Position numbers and translations under genes: made by a program. Source: CANJIV01 sp046330225 (GTDB lineage Bacteria; Actinomycetota; Thermoleophilia; Solirubrobacterales; Solirubrobacteraceae). Taken from it: a stretch of 64,000 bases of DNA. Every line of letters begins with the position of its first letter. The stretch's first letter is position 1. The DNA lies in assembly GCA_046330225.1 (NCBI GenBank), contig JAXLTD010000004.1:186001-250000 (forward strand), in the 5' to 3' direction. The notes under the pieces are model-generated. The model searched no databases, had not been told where the DNA came from, and saw only the letters and a program-made list of their open reading frames with translations. This document shows, piece by piece, positions 60,350-64,000 of this stretch.

Positions 60350-60966
60350 GCTCGCGCCGGCGGGTCGGGGTGCTGGCCTCGGGCTCGGGCACGAACCTGC
60401 AGGCGATCCTCGACACCGTCCACGGCCGCGACGGGATCGAGGTTGTGGCGGTCGCCTCGGACAAGCCCGACGCCTACGCGCTGGAGCGGGCCCGGGCCGC
60501 CGGCGTGCCGGCCGCGGTCTTCCCGATCGCGCCGTCGGCCGACGACCGCACCGCCCGGGACCAGCGGATCGCGGCCTGGCTGCACGAGCGCGGCGCGGGC
60601 CTGGTCGTCCTGGCCGGCTACATGCAGCTGCTGGCGCCGGAGTTCCTGCGGAAGTTCCCGGATGCCGTGATCAACGTGCACCCGGCCCTGCTGCCGGCCT
60701 TCCCCGGCCTGCATGCCGTCGAGCAGGCGCTGGCCTACGGGGTGAAGGTCTTCGGCGTCACCGTGCACTTCGTCGACGAGGGAGTCGACAGCGGCGCGGT
60801 CATCCTCCAGCGCGCGATCGACCTGCCGGAGGCGCGGACGCCCGAGGAGGTGATGGCGGCGCTGCGGCCGCTGGAGCACGCGCTGCTGCCCGAGGCGGTG
60901 CGCCTGGTCGCGGCGGGCGCCGCGCGGCCCGACGCAGCCAATCCGCGCCGGATCCTGCTCGGCTGA
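60346..60966 (+). CDS. purN: Phosphoribosylglycinamide formyltransferase
   Basis: 206 residues. Transfers formyl from 10-formyl-tetrahydrofolate to GAR. LASGSGTNLQAILD, INVHPALLPAFPG with the catalytic His, and VHFVDEGVDSG with the Asp. ATG start overlaps the recQ stop (ATGA), so it depends on recQ transcription unless there is an internal promoter. Separated from purH by a minus-strand decarboxylase gene. Confidence 0.95.
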   Translation: MSSRRRVGVLASGSGTNLQAILDTVHGRDGIEVVAVASDKPDAYALERARAAGVPAAVFPIAPSADDRTARDQRIAAWLHERGAGLVVLAGYMQLLAPEFLRKFPDAVINVHPALLPAFPGLHAVEQALAYGVKVFGVTVHFVDEGVDSGAVILQRAIDLPEARTPEEVMAALRPLEHALLPEAVRLVAAGAARPDAANPRRILLG

Positions 60967-60984
60967 CCGCGCGTGAAGGATCGT

Positions 60985-60999
60985 GGGGCTCAGGGCCCC
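60985..60999. terminator. purN: Weak hairpin after purN
   Basis: GGGGC-TCAGG-GCCCC at 60985-60999, 18 bases after the purN stop and 34 before the end of the convergent gene. Short stem, no T tract; low confidence. Confidence 0.3.
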
Positions 61000-61033
61000 C
61001 AGGATGCTTCAGGGACCGCTGAGCAGGGGCGCG

Positions 61034-62443
61034 TCAGCCGGCCGCGGCGGCCAGCGCGGACACCCGCCCGTGCAGCCACGCGGTGGCCAGCTCGTGCTCG
61101 GGCTTCATGAGGACGCTGCGCAGCACGCTGGCGCCGTCGGCGTCGCGGGCGAGGCCGGGCCGGGCCGCGGCGAGGGCGTCGGCGTCGACCTGCAGGAGGC
61201 TGAGGAACACCGGATCGTCCGCGGCCATCCCCGCCTCGAGCACGGCGCGCGACGCCGCGTCGACGGCGCTGGCCGCCGCGCGGTCGGGGAAGTAGGTGAC
61301 GATGTCCAGCGGCGGCGCTTGGAGCAGCACGAGCGCGTCGCCGTCGCGCACGCGGCCGGCGAAGTCGCGGGCCGCGCGCAGCGACGCCGCAAGGATCGGC
61401 CCGAGGCCCCGCTCGGCCTCGAGCGGCAGGAGCTGCAGCGTGAACCACAGCGCCGCGGCGCTGGCCCCGGGGCGCGAGCACTCCAGCGCGATCTCACCGA
61501 GGTGCAGGTCGTCGGAGGTGAAGTAGGTGTAAGGCGAGTCGTGCTGGTAGAAGCGGCTGAGGTCGGGGTCGCCGAGGAGGATCGCGCCGCAGCCGTAGGG
61601 CTGCAGGCCGTGCTTGTGGGGGTCGATCACCACCGAGTCGCAGGCGCCGACCGCGGAGAGGTCCGCGGGGACGAGCGGGTCCCCGCCCCGCGCCAGCAGC
61701 GTGAAGAACCCGCCGTAGGCGGCATCGACGTGCAGGCGCACGCCGTAGCGGTCGCGCAGGCCCAGGGCGTCGCGGATCGGGTCGACCGCGCCGGTGCCGG
61801 TGGTGCCCGCCGTGAGGACCACCGTTCCCACCTCGCCGGTCTTCAGCTGCGCCTCCAGCGCATCGAGGTCCATCCGCCCCGCCGCGTCGCAGGGGATCGC
61901 CCGGGACTCGATCCCGAGCACGTGGCACATGCGGGCATGGGTGTAGTGGCTCTGGGCGCTGTGGGCGACCGCGGTGCCGGGCCGCAGCTGGCGGGCCACG
62001 AACAGCGCCTCGAGGTTGGCGACCGTGCCGCCGCCGGTCAGGTGGCCGATCCCGTCGTCCGGGAGGCCGAGCATTGCGGCGATCTGCGTGACCGCCTCAC
62101 GCTCCATCCACGTCGTCGCGGGCCCGCCGTCCAGCGAGTGGTTGTTCGTGTTCACCAGCATCCCGGCGAGGTAGCCGGCCACCGCCGCCGGATGGGGCGG
62201 CTTGAGCATCTGGCCGGCGAAGCGCGGGTGGAAGAACGGGTAGTTCGTGTCCATCCGCTGTGCGAACGCCGACAGCGCCGCGTCGAGCGCCGCCGGGTCG
62301 AGCGCGGTCGACGGGTGGGCGGCGTAGGGGCCGAAGCGGTCCTCCCAGTCGGCGACGAGGCGCATCGCCGCGGGCACGAGGGCCTCGATCTGGGCGCGCC
62401 GGCTGTCGAGCGGCCCGGCGGCGAAGTCATCCCGGTCAGACAT
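61034..62443 (-). CDS. Group II PLP-dependent decarboxylase
   Basis: 469 residues, glutamate/aromatic/diaminobutyrate decarboxylase fold. PLP Lys in DPHKHGLQPYG, cofactor-stacking His in HSAQSHYTHAR, TAGTTGTGAVDPI and HVDAAYGGFF with the Asp for the pyridine nitrogen. The N-terminal HPRFAGQMLKPPHPAAV matches this group. Substrate cannot be assigned; diaminobutyrate, aspartate and aromatic acids are all possible. ATG 62443 lies six bases below TACCGT on the minus strand. It interrupts the purine cluster and is divergent from purH. Confidence 0.88.
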   Translation of the reverse strand: MSDRDDFAAGPLDSRRAQIEALVPAAMRLVADWEDRFGPYAAHPSTALDPAALDAALSAFAQRMDTNYPFFHPRFAGQMLKPPHPAAVAGYLAGMLVNTNNHSLDGGPATTWMEREAVTQIAAMLGLPDDGIGHLTGGGTVANLEALFVARQLRPGTAVAHSAQSHYTHARMCHVLGIESRAIPCDAAGRMDLDALEAQLKTGEVGTVVLTAGTTGTGAVDPIRDALGLRDRYGVRLHVDAAYGGFFTLLARGGDPLVPADLSAVGACDSVVIDPHKHGLQPYGCGAILLGDPDLSRFYQHDSPYTYFTSDDLHLGEIALECSRPGASAAALWFTLQLLPLEAERGLGPILAASLRAARDFAGRVRDGDALVLLQAPPLDIVTYFPDRAAASAVDAASRAVLEAGMAADDPVFLSLLQVDADALAAARPGLARDADGASVLRSVLMKPEHELATAWLHGRVSALAAAAG

Positions 62444-62449
62444 GGCGAC

Positions 62450-62455
62450 ACGGTA
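62450..62455 (-). promoter_or_regulatory. -10-like box TACCGT before the decarboxylase
   Basis: On the minus strand TACCGT ends six bases before the ATG at 62443, with no ribosome-binding site. Confidence 0.42.
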
Positions 62456-62528
62456 TCCCGCAGCTCACGGCGGCGCCCGGCACGGGCGCGCCCGTCCAGG
62501 CCAGCCCGCCGCGCCCGGTCGCGCCGGA

Positions 62529-62534
62529 TATGCT
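62529..62534 (+). promoter_or_regulatory. purH: -10-like box TATGCT before purH
   Basis: TATGCT ends seven bases before ATG 62542, with no ribosome-binding site. Confidence 0.48.
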
Positions 62535-62541
62535 CGCCGGG

Positions 62542-64000
<1,459 letters not shown>

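Overview
The window is a very G+C-rich, gene-dense bacterial chromosome segment. I read it as Actinomycetota, most likely class Thermoleophilia (Solirubrobacter-like). The support is the combination of an inositol-1-phosphate synthase next to a phosphatidylinositol-phosphate-synthase-type enzyme, a dnaK-grpE-dnaJ-hspR operon with a separate clpB, class-E-like sortase, TreT, many GTG/TTG starts, ATGA/GTGA stop-start overlaps and apparently leaderless promoters. The placement is inference; no rRNA or other marker is present. I see no tRNA, rRNA, CRISPR array, insertion sequence or prophage, and no stretch over 300 bases lacks a gene.

Layout. 1-9185 (minus strand): a secreted Gly-rich protein cut by the window edge, a treT/otsA trehalose pair, then a response regulator - sensor kinase - HtrA lipoprotein - inositol-monophosphatase-family operon laid out like mycobacterial mprAB-pepD. 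9270-12043 (plus): a membrane protein with a degenerate M28 peptidase domain, a sortase and a small FlgM-like protein. 12063-18853: cytochrome c lipoprotein, EEP hydrolase, argF, a phasin-like protein, an RNA methyltransferase, a VOC protein, a lipase-like protein and a quinone oxidoreductase. 18966-22080: metY-metX-metW methionine operon. 22102-25600 (minus): a GT4-PHP fusion protein, a degenerate uracil-DNA-glycosylase-like protein, a membrane protein and a tiny zinc-ribbon protein, with the first three overlapping. 26214-32447 (minus): BrkB-type membrane protein, ino1, CDP-alcohol phosphatidyltransferase, PAP2 phosphatase, a large membrane protein and a hydrolase, suggesting inositol-lipid synthesis. 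32524-34990: pfkB-type kinase, nth and eamA.

35128-44977 is a stress-protein region: dnaK-grpE-dnaJ-hspR and, on its own promoter, clpB. Both promoters carry related inverted repeats with 7-base spacers that resemble the HspR operator HAIR. Between them lie two secreted thrombospondin-type-3 paralogues that share an apparently identical 623-base tract. 45052-47056 holds three small secreted proteins.

47223-64000 is a near-complete purine cluster: GYD-domain protein, purD, purE, purB, purC, purS, purQ, purL, purF, purN and purH (cut by the window end). It is interrupted by a subtilisin, recQ, two tiny ORFs and a PLP decarboxylase. purK and purM are not in the window.

Across the window, genes that begin transcription units often have a TANNNT-like box 6-8 bases before the start codon and no Shine-Dalgarno sequence. 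Genes inside operons instead overlap their upstream neighbour by 1 or 4 bases.
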